DNA from: Pelargonium nanum
Taxonomy: Eukaryota; Streptophyta; Magnoliopsida; Geraniales; Geraniaceae
Direction of reading: 5' to 3'
NCBI GenBank assembly: GCA_036897485.1
Contig: JAYMTF010000516.1
Coordinates: forward strand, 1-34,472
DNA: 34,472 bases
Shown here: positions 33,311 to 34,472 of the stretch, piece after piece
How positions within the stretch are numbered: position 1 is the first letter of the stretch
How the letters are laid out: each line of letters opens with the position of its first letter
Program-made: the position numbers and the translations under genes
Notes under the pieces: model-generated
What the model saw: only the letters and a program-made list of their open reading frames with translations
What the model was told of the DNA's origin: nothing
Databases searched by the model: none

Positions 33311-34334
33311 CTAACAATTGAAAATCAGAACTCAATAAACAGATAATTGGAGAAATTGCATCACAATTCATCAACCAGGTGATAAATAGCAATCCTAACT
33401 AAGCAATGCATATTGTAAGAAGTATCACAGCATCCTAAAGTCATACTAAATGAAAATGGATGATTAAAAAGTAATTGCAGTGTAGAATGGTTTAGGATAA
33501 TACATGAACCAGAGAACATAAATATAGTCCAGACAATATAATCCTGAGTGATTGCAACTGTGAGCATGACATGGCAGTTGCAGAAATATATTTGAGACAC
33601 ATTGATATTTGATGGTCATCCTCTAACACCCATGCCACAAAGTGCAATGAGACAGCCTCATGCATCGAGATTTATATTTGGGATACATCTTGGGAATGAC
33701 CAAGAACAAAAATCATAATATTAATCTGATGAGGTATCATGCTAACTGCAATTATTACTGTGACATAAAGTTATATCAATTCAAAATGAACAAATCTAGT
33801 CTCTAATATGAAAGATATGTAACGAAACCAAAACAGAACAATAGAGATCACCATATAACCTAGTCCATATGTCCCAGAGCACAATAGAGTAAAAATGGGG
33901 GGTAAGAACATTTTCCTCTTCATTCAAGAAAACTCAATTATGATCACAGAGAACAGACTACAAGCCTGCAAGGCTGCAACCTCATTCATCTCACTAACCA
34001 TCCTAGCAATTCAACTCTAATCCAAGAGATACACAACTGGACACTACTCATAACTATTAACTATTGCTTCAACAATATAATGTTTGCTAATTCAGTAACA
34101 TAGACACTACTGCACCAATAGGTACACACCAAAACAATAAATAAGAATAAAATGCACCATAAACAACAAGCATTGCAATGGTCGATATTATATAACTCCT
34201 AAACAAGCCTTTGCATTCAAAATGCACCATAAACAACATATATTACAATCAAATGCATCAAACAGGCATTGAGGACATAAACTAGGGGAAAATAAACAAG
34301 CTCAGAATACTAAATAAGTTTTCTGCAAAGTTTA
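33311..34334 (-). other. Upstream intron sequence of SRP68
   Basis: AT-rich, with no frame resembling the SRP68 N-terminus. AAAATGCACCATAAACAACA occurs twice, at about 34149 and 34219, a short local duplication. Probably intron, with the remaining exons outside the window. Confidence 0.5.
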
Positions 34335-34472
34335 AAGGGATAATTACAAAAGACTACCCTGTCTAATACACCTTTTGCAATGGATTACCCTAAATTTTAT
34401 TTCGTAACTTTTAGCTACCCTAAACTTTCAAATTTTGATTCCGTCGGTCCAAATGGACGGAAAAATACCCTT
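34335..34472. mobile_element. End of a dispersed repeat, truncated by the window edge
   Basis: It starts GGATAATTACAAAAGACTAC and continues with ATTACCCTAAATTTTATT and GCTACCCTAAACTTTCAAAT, then CCGTCGGTCCAAATGGACGG, which is itself a short hairpin. This wording is typical of terminal parts of plant MITE or MULE-like repeats and echoes the ACCCTAAACT arms of the element at 25589-25984. The other end is not in the window. Confidence 0.5.

Overview
The window is nuclear DNA of a flowering plant, most likely a eudicot. The sequence is AT-rich. Genes are split into many short exons with GT-AG introns. One gene encodes a chloroplast-targeted protein, one an ARF-GAP with BAR, PH and ankyrin parts of the plant AGD3 type, and another a DUF3444 J-like protein of a plant-specific family. 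Introns and spacers carry many small transposon relics. Nothing bacterial, organellar or viral was seen.

Layout. (1) Positions 2-208 (+) look like the last coding exon of an unrecognised upstream gene. (2) 209-1331 is the promoter and 5' leader of a CLPC gene, and a 1.4 kb intron splits its 5' UTR. (3) 2715-9762 (+) is a full chloroplast Hsp100/ClpC chaperone in 9 coding exons, about 926 aa. (4) 9763-12046 is a convergent spacer with a tRNA-derived SINE that still has its target-site duplication. (5) 25293-12047 (-) is a complete 19-exon ARF GTPase-activating protein (BAR, PH, ArfGAP and ankyrin, 834 aa) of the AGD3/VAN3 (ACAP) class. (6) 25294-26417 is a divergent spacer filled by two inverted-repeat elements. 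(7) 26418-28388 (+) is an intronless gene for a 656-aa DUF3444 protein with a degenerate J domain. (8) From 28583 to beyond 33310 (-) lie the nine C-terminal exons of SRP68, 444 aa; the N-terminal exons lie past the right edge.

The genes do not form a pathway. They serve chloroplast protein import and proteolysis (ClpC), vesicle traffic (ARF-GAP), an unknown nuclear or chaperone-related role (DUF3444) and ER targeting of nascent proteins (SRP68). I see no clear new biological system. The points most worth a second look are these: a GC-AG intron in CLPC; a duplicated splice acceptor with attached coding sequence in the CLPC intron that splits the UVR motif; an altered ClpP-docking loop; complete loss of HPD plus a new 28-residue tandem repeat in the DUF3444 protein; divergence inside the BAR region of the ARF-GAP; and a set of MITE, SINE and RTE-LINE relics, several with intact ends.
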